Source of the DNA: an uncultured Clostridia bacterium
GTDB taxonomy: Bacteria; Bacillota; Clostridia; UBA1381
Reading direction: 5' to 3'
Assembly: GCA_944392335.1 (NCBI GenBank)
Contig: CALXWJ010000074.1
Span: forward strand, 1-39,600
DNA length: 39,600 nt
Each line of letters opens with the position of its first letter. Positions within the stretch are counted from its first letter, which is position 1. The translations under genes and the position numbers were made by a program. Positions 33,516-39,600 of the stretch are shown here, piece by piece. The notes under the pieces were generated by a model. It was not told where the DNA came from and made no database searches. It saw only the letters and a program-made list of their open reading frames with translations.

Positions 33516-33518
33516 TAA

Positions 33519-34706
33519 ATGAGTGTTTCTGCTCGGAAATTCAAAAATATTCCGATAAATCATAATGAAATACCACAAAGTGTATTAAATATAGAAAATA
33601 AAACACGTTCTAATGTGTTTAATTGGAACGGGCAATTTTCGCCACAATTCATAGAAGCACTTTTAGAGAAATATGCAGAAAAGGATTATGCAGTAGTTGA
33701 CCCGTTTCTTGGTTCAGGAACTACTGTAGGTGAATGTGCACGGAAAGGAATTGAGGCTTATGGAACAGAATTGAATGTATCTGCTTTTTATATGGCGAAG
33801 ACATATGAATATGCCAATCTAGTAGTAGAGGATAGAGCAAAATTGATAACTAGAGTGGATAGAATAATCTCATCCATACCAAATAACTCTGAAATATTGG
33901 ATTATATATTGATTCAAATAAAACATAATGATGACAAGTCTATTACAAATTTACTTTCAACTTTGATTGTTATTATGGATGTATATAAAAATGCAGTAAC
34001 TATAGAGTTAGTCAATATAAAGTGGGAGTGGTTAAAGAATTTAATTTTGACATTGCCTTATAGTAAGGCGACAATTTCAGTAAATCGAGGTGATGCGAGA
34101 AGATTAGTATTAAATGACTCTAGTGCAGATATGTTGATAACTTCACCACCATATATAAATGTTTTTAATTATCATCAGAAATATAGAAAATCAGTTGAAG
34201 AATTAGGGTATGATGTTTTACAAATTGCACGTAGTGAATTTGGTTCAAATAGAAAAAATAGAGGGAACCGATTTTTGACGGTTATTCAATATTGTATAGA
34301 TATGGCGTTGTCAATAAATGAGGCAATTAGGGTATGCAAAGATAATGCAAGGATGATTTATGTTGTAGGCAGGGAGTCTTCTGTTCTGGGATATTCTTTT
34401 TGTAACAGCGAATTGATATATGATATTGGAACTGAAATATTTGGGTTAAATTTGATGATAAGACAAGAAAGAGTTTTTAAGAACAGGTATGGTCAAATGA
34501 TATACGAAGATATACTTCATTTTGAAAATAAGAAAATGGCTGAACGGCTGACTGAACAAGACATTGTTGAAAAAGCCCGAAGAATAGCAATAAGAACATT
34601 GCAAGATCAGCTAGAAATTATGCCAGAAACAAAAAATACGGTGTTATTAATAAATGCAATATCAAATTCATTTAAAGTGAGAGAATCGGAGGTAGTTTAT
34701 GGTTAG
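33519..34706 (+). CDS. DNA amino-methyltransferase (TSPPY type) of a type II R-M system
   Basis: The 395-aa SAM-dependent DNA methyltransferase has the AdoMet motif DPFLGSGTT (61-69) and the catalytic TSPPYINVFNY (about 208-218), which point to N4-cytosine or N6-adenine methylation. Motif I comes before motif IV, an order seen in some families with rearranged motifs. It protects the host sites recognised by the downstream nuclease. The stop overlaps the nuclease start by 8 nt, implying coupled expression. Confidence 0.88.
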   Translation: MSVSARKFKNIPINHNEIPQSVLNIENKTRSNVFNWNGQFSPQFIEALLEKYAEKDYAVVDPFLGSGTTVGECARKGIEAYGTELNVSAFYMAKTYEYANLVVEDRAKLITRVDRIISSIPNNSEILDYILIQIKHNDDKSITNLLSTLIVIMDVYKNAVTIELVNIKWEWLKNLILTLPYSKATISVNRGDARRLVLNDSSADMLITSPPYINVFNYHQKYRKSVEELGYDVLQIARSEFGSNRKNRGNRFLTVIQYCIDMALSINEAIRVCKDNARMIYVVGRESSVLGYSFCNSELIYDIGTEIFGLNLMIRQERVFKNRYGQMIYEDILHFENKKMAERLTEQDIVEKARRIAIRTLQDQLEIMPETKNTVLLINAISNSFKVRESEVVYG

Positions 34707-35622
34707 AGGGGTACATGGAGAAAAAATCGTTTCAGCCATTGCAAGTGATAAAATGCCTAAATCAGATATTTCCCGACTAAAAGGAACATTGGATAGATAT
34801 GATAAATGGGTGAAAGAATTACATAGTGCAAGTGGAGAAACGCTAGATGATTTGATTATTGAAATGGTCCAGTGTTTGAATGCATATAAATTTTATGTGG
34901 ATGTTAATCTGATTTTTGATAGTGAAGAAGATTTTTTGTATAGGCAGAAGGGGCAATTAAAATTAGACAATACCATTTTAGAGGAATTTATGCCTATATT
35001 TGTAAAAAAATGTATTACTAAAGTTCAAGGAGACTATGATATAGAAATTAGTTCGCAAATACCAACATTTTCTTCTGTTTATTTTGCTTCAAGTTTGAGT
35101 AATCCTAATATAGGTGGTGGGATTAATATAAAGACAAAGGATCAGGATTTTTCAATGAGTAGAAAACTATATTTACAATCGTCTTATGATCCTCAGTTTG
35201 ATCCTTTGAAGACTGTAAAACTCGAAACTCATTTGGGATATGTTTTAGCGGAAATGAAGACAAATCTTGATAAAACCATGTTTCAGGAGGCTTCGGCTAC
35301 CGCTCATGATATTAAACAGGCAGTTACAGGTGCTAAATATTATTTATTATGTGATTTTTTAGATATGACACCGATAAGTACAACGACAATAGACATTGAT
35401 GAAATATTGATTGTAAGAAAAGCTAAAAGAATAAGTTCAAATATTAGAAAGGAATTTAGCACAAGAGCAGGAAGAGATAAATGGAGAGATTGGTATGTGA
35501 AATATTTGAGCGATAATCCGTATTCTGCTGATATATTTAAAAGATTTGTAAGTCACGTTATTTCACAAATGAGTAATGAAGAATTAATTGAAGAAAGTGT
35601 ATTGGAAGTGGGATATTTCTGA
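34699..35622 (+). CDS. Type II restriction endonuclease, Bpu10I-like
   Basis: The 307-aa protein follows the methyltransferase with an 8-nt overlap. A nuclease-like core appears in LETHLGYVLAEMKTNLDKTM, where E185-x-K187 fits a PD-(D/E)xK site. The surrounding segments (FQEASATAHDIKQAV, KYYLLCDFLDM) recall the Bpu10I family. Recognition sequence and subunit arrangement cannot be read from sequence; Bpu10I itself is heterodimeric with an asymmetric site. GGAGG lies 5 nt before ATG. The family assignment is from memory of the motif, so moderate. Confidence 0.65.
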   Translation: MVRGVHGEKIVSAIASDKMPKSDISRLKGTLDRYDKWVKELHSASGETLDDLIIEMVQCLNAYKFYVDVNLIFDSEEDFLYRQKGQLKLDNTILEEFMPIFVKKCITKVQGDYDIEISSQIPTFSSVYFASSLSNPNIGGGINIKTKDQDFSMSRKLYLQSSYDPQFDPLKTVKLETHLGYVLAEMKTNLDKTMFQEASATAHDIKQAVTGAKYYLLCDFLDMTPISTTTIDIDEILIVRKAKRISSNIRKEFSTRAGRDKWRDWYVKYLSDNPYSADIFKRFVSHVISQMSNEELIEESVLEVGYF

Positions 35623-35680
35623 TAATATATGTAAGAAGTGATGATGAAAATATTAGATGATTTGCAAAAGGAATAGTAAA

Positions 35681-36166
35681 ATGCAAGAAAAATATTGGAA
35701 GTATATGGTACAAATTAAAGCATGGATTTTTTATTTGGATTTATATGTGGAAGATTCTTATAAATGGGATAAAAAAATTAATATATGTGGAGCTATTGTT
35801 TCGTCAACCAGTATTGCTGCATGGGCTATATGGCAAGAATTATCATTTGTTTGGTCTGTAATAATAGCAATTTCTCAAGTGTTGACTGCAATAAAAGGTT
35901 TTTTGCCATATAGTAAAAGATTAAAATTTTTAGTTACTTTTATAGAAGATTTAAAATTTCTTTACAATAAAATTGAGTATAATTGGTTTAATGTAGCATC
36001 AGGGGAGTTGACAGAAGAAGAAATAAATGATTTATTGTATTCGTTTAAGAATGAGTTTACCAATATTGAAAATAAAAATTTGAAAGAAGAAACTCTTCTG
36101 GAAAATGAAGATTTTAAGAAAATAGCAGACAATAAAACAGATTCGTACTTTGCAAATAATTTTTAG
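35681..36166 (+). CDS. SLATT-like two-transmembrane effector candidate
   Basis: The 161-aa protein has a helical N-terminus, two hydrophobic segments (about 33-51, INICGAIVSSTSIAAWAIW, and 54-76, FVWSVIIAISQVLTAIKGF), then a long amphipathic helix and a charged tail. This layout resembles SLATT domains, membrane proteins proposed to form pores in nucleotide-signalled defence systems. The ATG at 35681 is preferred over 35657 because AAAAGGA lies 8 nt upstream. It starts a four-gene operon with a 46-aa protein, a caspase-like protease and a TIR-like protein. The SLATT call is by topology and context, not by search. Confidence 0.6.
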   Translation: MQEKYWKYMVQIKAWIFYLDLYVEDSYKWDKKINICGAIVSSTSIAAWAIWQELSFVWSVIIAISQVLTAIKGFLPYSKRLKFLVTFIEDLKFLYNKIEYNWFNVASGELTEEEINDLLYSFKNEFTNIENKNLKEETLLENEDFKKIADNKTDSYFANNF

Positions 36167-36179
36167 TGGAGGTTCAATA

Positions 36180-36320
36180 ATGAGTACAGATAAAAATGGA
36201 AATAGCAGTACAAACAGACCAAATCAAAATGGAAGCGAAAAAAGAGGATTCTCATTGCCTTCTACATCTTCAAAACCGCCTATGCCCCCTGTTAAGCCGC
36301 CTAAAAAGAAAGAAAAATGA
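36180..36320 (+). CDS. 46-aa protein with proline/lysine-rich tail
   Basis: This small ORF starts MSTDKNGNSSTNRPNQNG, is Asn/Ser/Thr-rich and has no hydrophobic segment. It ends in PPMPPVKPPKKKEK. GTGGAGG lies 8-9 nt before the ATG, and it begins 13 nt after the SLATT-like gene stop, so translation is well supported. It could be a disordered regulator, an inhibitor of the SLATT protein, or a substrate of the caspase-like protease. No family is recognised. Confidence 0.65.
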   Translation: MSTDKNGNSSTNRPNQNGSEKRGFSLPSTSSKPPMPPVKPPKKKEK

Positions 36321-36378
36321 CTTTTATTGTATTGGAGTATGATTTTCAAAAAAGAATATAAACAGTCGGATGTAATCA

Positions 36379-37221
36379 ATGAGAAAAGCGTTATGTGTAG
36401 GGATAGATAGCTACGAAGAAGTTGATGATTTACATGGTTGCGTGAATGATGCAAATTCGGTTAAAGCTGCATTAGAGAGAAACGGTGATGGCACATTGAA
36501 TTTTGATGTAAAAATTATGTGGGCGACTAGTGAAACATCATATATAACTAGAAATGAATTGAAAGATGCTATAGAAGAACTGTTTAAAAGTGAATCGGAA
36601 ATAGCTCTTCTTTATTATTCAGGTCATGGCTCAATTGATGTTTTGGGTGGATATTTATGTACAAGTGAAGTTAAACGACCCGATGAGGGACTTTCGCTCA
36701 ATGATGTTATGGCATTGATATCACAATCCAAAGCACAGAATAAGATTATTATTCTTGATAGCTGTTTTAGTGGAAACATTGCTAATCCAACAGAAATGCC
36801 TCATTATTCTTTACTACATAATGGAACGACTATACTTGCTGCTTGCGGCGAAGATGAATATGCCACGGAAGAACATAGTCATGGAGTTTATACGTCTTTA
36901 TTAGTTGAAGCATTATACGGAGGTGCAATGAATTTGCTAGAAGAAGTTTCTCCGGGTAGTATTTATTCGTATATAGATAGGTCGCTAGGGGCTTGGGAGC
37001 AAAGACCAGTTTTTAAAGCAAATATTAAGAGTTTTGTTTCTCTTCGGAAAAATGCACCTTCTATTTCAATTGCAGAGTTAAGAAGAATAATAGAATTTTT
37101 TTCTACGCCATATGATAAATATAAGCTTGATCCAACATATGAACCCGATAAACATGAGGCAGATACTAAAGAAATAAATAAGGAACACGAAACTATTTTT
37201 CAATTCTACAGAGATATGTGA
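36379..37221 (+). CDS. Caspase-like (peptidase C14) protease, C-terminus split by frame change
   Basis: The 280-aa reading frame encodes a caspase/metacaspase p20-type domain. It contains MRKALCVGIDSYEEVDDLHGCVNDANSV at the start, the catalytic His in LLYYSGHGSID (H83) and the catalytic Cys in IIILDSCFSGN (C129). The C-terminal part beyond 225 leads into an IDKYKLDPTYEP-type linker and stops at FYRDM. A continuation that fits the family ending is found in the next frame (37218-37346). The Shine-Dalgarno is weak. It probably cleaves proteins upon a signal from the TIR-like partner. Confidence 0.85.
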   Translation: MRKALCVGIDSYEEVDDLHGCVNDANSVKAALERNGDGTLNFDVKIMWATSETSYITRNELKDAIEELFKSESEIALLYYSGHGSIDVLGGYLCTSEVKRPDEGLSLNDVMALISQSKAQNKIIILDSCFSGNIANPTEMPHYSLLHNGTTILAACGEDEYATEEHSHGVYTSLLVEALYGGAMNLLEEVSPGSIYSYIDRSLGAWEQRPVFKANIKSFVSLRKNAPSISIAELRRIIEFFSTPYDKYKLDPTYEPDKHEADTKEINKEHETIFQFYRDM

Positions 37222-37346
37222 AACTGAATTTGGTGGTTCCCGTTGGCGAGGAGCATATGTATTATGCAGCAATTCATCATAAGTCTTGCAAATTGACTGC
37301 TCAAGGTCAACATTATTGGAATCTTGTGAAGAAAAATACAATATAA
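37218..37346 (+). pseudogene. Out-of-frame C-terminal part of the caspase-like protein
   Basis: Directly from GTG at 37218, overlapping the caspase stop as GTGA, 42 codons encode MKLNLVVPVGEEHMYYAAIHH and later CKLTAQGQHYWNLVKKNTI. This reads like the small winged-helix end of caspase-family proteins and joins smoothly to FYRDM after a -1 shift. Either one base is missing here, or the two parts are made by shifting or reinitiation. Without it the protease would lack its C-terminal domain. Confidence 0.65.
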
Positions 37347-37372
37347 GAATATATTTTGAGGAGGAAAATAAA

Positions 37373-37753
37373 CTGCTTAATGTATTTGTACCACATCGGT
37401 GGAATAATAATGATTATTCAGAAATTAGTGCATTATTGGATAGAAACAAATATAAAGTAAGAGACTATTCAGTGCCAAGCAGTTCGCCGTTTGATAGTAT
37501 TGACAGACGTTACAATGTTGATTCGCAAATAAAAAGGCAGATTCGCTATGCTAGTGTGGTAGTATGTTCAAACCGCCCAGCAAATAATTGGGGCATGTCT
37601 ATTGATGAGATTCGATTTGCTGTTGATATCGGAAAACCTGTTGTTGCAGTTAAAATAACTGATAATACAAGTTGCCAAATAGCAGAATTAAATATACCGG
37701 TTATTCCGAAAAGAAAAGATTCATTGGAGCCATGGATTGCTTCGAATGTATAG
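37373..37753 (+). CDS. TIR-like domain protein (MTH538/ThsB type)
   Basis: The 126-aa protein is a stand-alone TIR-like domain: LNVFVPHRWNNNDYSEISALLD at the start, DSQIKRQIRYASVVVCSN in the middle, and WGMSIDEIRFAVDIGKPVVAVKI with the conserved Glu of the EI...A motif. Such domains make NAD-derived signals or cleave NAD in defence systems. The best ribosome-binding site, GAGGAGG at 37358-37364, lies 8 nt before an in-frame CTG at 37373, so a CTG start is proposed. An in-frame TTG at 37286 would add 29 residues without homology. It is the last gene of the candidate defence operon. Confidence 0.75.
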   Translation: MLNVFVPHRWNNNDYSEISALLDRNKYKVRDYSVPSSSPFDSIDRRYNVDSQIKRQIRYASVVVCSNRPANNWGMSIDEIRFAVDIGKPVVAVKITDNTSCQIAELNIPVIPKRKDSLEPWIASNV

Positions 37754-38080
37754 TATTAGCGGCAATATTTTGGCAACAGAAAATCAGCAAAGCAAAATAA
37801 ATGATGTAATTGAAGTAAAAAGCGGTGTGTATTCGTATAAAACCTAAACAGATATAGTTAACAACAACGAAGGACACGCCGAGTAGGAGTAAGTAAAAAA
37901 ATCTGAGAACCCGCATAAATAGGGCGTTTGAGATGCATTAGGGTTCTGTTTGATAACAAAATGATAATCACAGATAATTTAGAGGTGAATTGGACATACC
38001 CGCTTATTCAGCCTAAATTGATAGATGAAGCAAGACGAAGAGGGGTTCTATAAATTTGAATTGGCAAAGGAGGTGGTCTT
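37754..38080. other. Intergenic region with gene remnants and a hairpin
   Basis: No intact gene is visible. A 33-codon frame (37746-37847) overlaps the TIR gene end. A 30-codon frame from ATG 37961 to 38053 ends YPLIQPKLIDEARRRGVL; it may be a remnant, and I do not recognise it. An imperfect hairpin pairs AGAACCC-GCAT (37906-37916) with ATGC (37933-37936) and GGGTTCT (37941-37947). The stretch looks like a scar from past rearrangement. Confidence 0.4.
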
Positions 38081-38497
38081 GTGAAAAAATTGAGCGAAGA
38101 CGCTGAAAAAATAATGAAAGAACGCTTTGGAAAAGATACAGTTATTGCATTGGCAACGGTAGAGAATGAGGTGCCCTTTGTGAGCTATGTAAATGCCTAT
38201 TATGAGAATGGTGCATTTTATATTATTACATATGCACTCTCAAATAAAATGAAGCATATGGAAAGTAACTCTACTGTTGCAATTGCCGGTGAATGGTTCA
38301 CGGCACATGGAAAAAGTATCAATTTGGGATATTTCGGGAAAAAGGAAAATTATTGGATTGCCGAGAAATTGAAAAATGTATTTTCTGAGTGGATAAATAA
38401 TGGACATAATAATTTTGATGATGAGAATACTATAATTTTATGTGTAGAATTAACAGATGGAGTGTTACTTTCACATGGAACAAGGTATGAGTTTTAG
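38081..38497 (+). CDS. Pyridoxamine 5'-phosphate oxidase-like flavin-binding protein
   Basis: The 138-aa protein has the split-barrel fold pattern of PNPOx-like proteins: VIALATVENEVPFVSYVNAYYENGAFYIIT, LSNKMKHMESNSTVAIAGEWF and a C-terminal EFDENT-like CVELTDG segment. Members bind FMN, F420 or heme and act as oxidoreductases of unknown substrate. The start is GTG at 38081 with a strong AAAGGAGGTGG upstream. It lies in the accessory region with no clear partner. Confidence 0.82.
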   Translation: MKKLSEDAEKIMKERFGKDTVIALATVENEVPFVSYVNAYYENGAFYIITYALSNKMKHMESNSTVAIAGEWFTAHGKSINLGYFGKKENYWIAEKLKNVFSEWINNGHNNFDDENTIILCVELTDGVLLSHGTRYEF

Positions 38498-38569
38498 TCT
38501 TCAGCTTCCGGTTTGCATTGCAAGTGATAAAGAAGTTGTTGATGAGGGAATATAAATGAAGAAAGAACT
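38498..38569. other. Short spacer before the IS remnant
   Basis: No gene seen. A short plus-strand run starts ATGAAGAAAGAACTGGC at about 38556, immediately before the IS-end-like GGCTTTTTGTCAA, and could be a gene cut by the IS insertion. Confidence 0.35.
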
Positions 38570-38792
38570 GGCTTTTTGTCAATAGTTGGGGTACAATAAT
38601 TAAAATGAAATTTTGCGGCAAGCAGTTGTCATTAGGCAGCTGCTTGTTCATTTGTTGCTTTTTGATGAGAAAACATATGTAAAATTCGATTTCTAAATTT
38701 ATTAAAGTTCTTATAATTTTTTGCATTCGGTAATCGTGAATTATGTTAGTTTTGATATTACAATGAGGACAAGTGTGTTCTTTTCTTTCCAA
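38570..38792 (-). mobile_element. ISL3-type transposase remnant (N-terminal part)
   Basis: On the minus strand the frame MERKEHTCPHCNIKTNIIHDYRMQKI, to about 38650, matches the zinc-finger start of ISL3 transposases (CPxC...HDYRxQxI). The frame then decays. The opposite end, GGCTTTTTGTCAATAGTTGG at 38570, resembles an ISL3 terminal sequence. The central and C-terminal transposase parts are gone, so it is a nonfunctional relic. Confidence 0.6.
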
Positions 38793-38899
38793 TTCTTACA
38801 CCAGCCGTGGTTTTCACAGTCTCCGTCCTGGCACCCAACACAATCTTTGTTTTCGGAACAGACGCAACATGCGAGTCTACAATATGCAATAGCGTTCAT
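38741..38899 (-). pseudogene. Cysteine-rich DUF3795-like gene truncated by the IS remnant
   Basis: The minus-strand frame from ATG 38899 (preceded by AGGGGAG) encodes MNAIAYCRLACCVCSEN, CVGCQDGDC and HGWCKNWKEKN, like the N-terminus of DUF3795 proteins, with eight cysteines in about 28 residues. The similarity ends at KEKN, where the frame overlaps the ISL3 sequence and stops at 52 residues. The insertion probably removed the rest. Confidence 0.55.
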
Positions 38900-38916
38900 C
38901 CATGTTCTCCCCTTAA

Positions 38917-39447
38917 TTAAAATTGATTACCCAATTTTTCTACAATCAACTCTGCATTATTTTCTATCGGCAAAGTGCCATCAACCCTGATAATCGGGCA
39001 GGATATCGAAGACAGCCAAACTTCAACTGTGTTTTCGGCTTTGGATTTAACAAGGTCGAAAAATGCATTTTCTTTTTCGTATAAGTCTCCTCCTTCCAGC
39101 ATTCTTTCTCCGAATTTGTTGTATGACCGTTGATAAACCCTTTTAATTCGTGTTTCTTTCGGAACCTCGATGTAAACCGCGTACTTGAAGTGAGATACTA
39201 TGTCCTTATTGAAATTTCCTTTAACTGATGCCAAAACAAAGTTATTATTTTCCGAAATAATATTCGACAGAATGCGATCCACTTCCTCAAAAGGGCGTGG
39301 ATTTAAATACATATACTCTGGATTATCTTTCGGAAAATATATATCTTCAATGTCAATAAATCGGTAATTCAATTTTTCGGCAAGAGCTTTTCCCAATGTG
39401 CTTTTACCTGCACCGTTCAAACCACAAACAATAATAACATTTTTCAT
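38917..39447 (-). CDS. Small P-loop kinase-like protein (AAA_18/adenylate kinase type)
   Basis: The 176-aa protein starts MKNVIIVCGLNGAGKSTLGKALAEKL, with Walker A GLNGAGKST at 9-17. It has a short nucleoside/shikimate-kinase-like fold with a lid segment RIKRVYQRSYNKFGERM. Such proteins phosphorylate small metabolites or nucleotides. The substrate is unknown. ATG 39447 is chosen because GGGAGGT lies about 9 nt upstream. The upstream TTG at 39465 is not supported. Confidence 0.82.
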   Translation of the reverse strand: MKNVIIVCGLNGAGKSTLGKALAEKLNYRFIDIEDIYFPKDNPEYMYLNPRPFEEVDRILSNIISENNNFVLASVKGNFNKDIVSHFKYAVYIEVPKETRIKRVYQRSYNKFGERMLEGGDLYEKENAFFDLVKSKAENTVEVWLSSISCPIIRVDGTLPIENNAELIVEKLGNQF

Positions 39448-39498
39448 ATTTATTTTACCTCCCAAACATCCGGAACGTTTTGTTAAGTTAAATGAAAG

Positions 39499-39527
39499 TT
39501 GAGACCTTGAACTCCTTATGGTATAAT
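39499..39527 (+). promoter_or_regulatory. Promoter of the right-edge gene
   Basis: TTGAGA (39499-39504) and TATAAT (39522-39527) are spaced by 17 bp. With the AAAGGAG at about 39568-39574 this supports expression of the gene starting at 39586. Confidence 0.75.
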
Positions 39528-39585
39528 GGTTTTATCACAAACCCGAATACCTCCCTGAAAATCAGAGAAAGGAGATCAAGATCTC

Positions 39586-39600
39586 ATGGATAAAATTATA
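39586..39600 (+). CDS. Start of a truncated gene (MDKII...) at the window edge
   Basis: Only five codons are present before the window ends. A good promoter and GGAG ribosome-binding site 11 nt upstream make it a real gene. The beginning is compatible with a transposase or other mobile-element gene, but five residues are not enough to tell. Confidence 0.55.

Noticed and set aside
37746..37847. 33-codon frame overlapping the TIR gene end
   Set aside because: No ribosome-binding site, no recognisable motif, and overlap with the TIR stop; described only as part of the scar-like region.
33054..38080. Integrative element with attachment-site repeats at guaA
   Set aside because: I could not find a repeat of the guaA 3' end downstream, nor any integrase or excisionase gene; only the positional hotspot argument remains.

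Overview
The window looks like chromosomal DNA from a low-GC Bacillota, most likely a clostridial relative. The evidence is strong AAGGAGG-type Shine-Dalgarno sites, TTGACA/TATAAT promoters with 17-bp spacing, AT-rich codon use, and the gene orders rpmE, rpsO-pnp and miaB-ricA-mutS-mutL, together with hutP, an NSS symporter and a DUF4340/GldG-type ABC exporter. No rRNA, tRNA or CRISPR array was seen.

Positions 1-33053 are mostly conserved chromosome. A possible small-RNA unit and a sialidase-like/AraC fusion gene come first. They are followed by rpmE with a palindromic leader, rpsO with a structured leader, pnp, an HAD phosphatase with an orphan PqqD-like protein (minus strand), and citrate synthase. 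Next come a four-gene Gld-type ABC system, a TPP riboswitch with thiT, a DUF47/Pit phosphate pair (minus), a DUF5131 protein (minus), miaB-ricA-mutS-mutL, pgeF, an orphan oligopeptide-binding lipoprotein, an RpiR regulator, an NSS symporter, a BaiN-type flavoprotein, hutP and guaA.

This core is dotted with at least eight copies of a structured intergenic repeat of about 60-165 bp. All are in the same (+) orientation. Several begin exactly at the stop codon of the upstream gene, and one lies in the thiT leader between the promoter and the riboswitch. The first hairpin shows compensatory base changes between copies. I do not recognise this repeat family.

Positions 33054-39600 are an accessory island just downstream of guaA, with lower GC. 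It opens with large hairpins and a type II restriction-modification operon (HTH controller, DNA methyltransferase, Bpu10I-like nuclease). A compact candidate defence operon follows: a two-TM SLATT-like protein, a 46-aa proline/lysine-tailed protein, a caspase-like protease and a TIR-like protein. TIR plus caspase-like pairs are reported in anti-phage signalling, and adding a SLATT-like membrane protein suggests a TIR signal, protease and membrane-effector scheme. The caspase C-terminus is split by a -1 frame change exactly at its stop codon, and the TIR gene appears to start at a CTG behind the best Shine-Dalgarno of the region. The island continues with a PNPOx-like flavoprotein, an ISL3-type IS remnant that has cut a DUF3795-like cysteine-rich gene, a small P-loop kinase, and the first codons of an unidentified gene with a strong promoter at the right edge.
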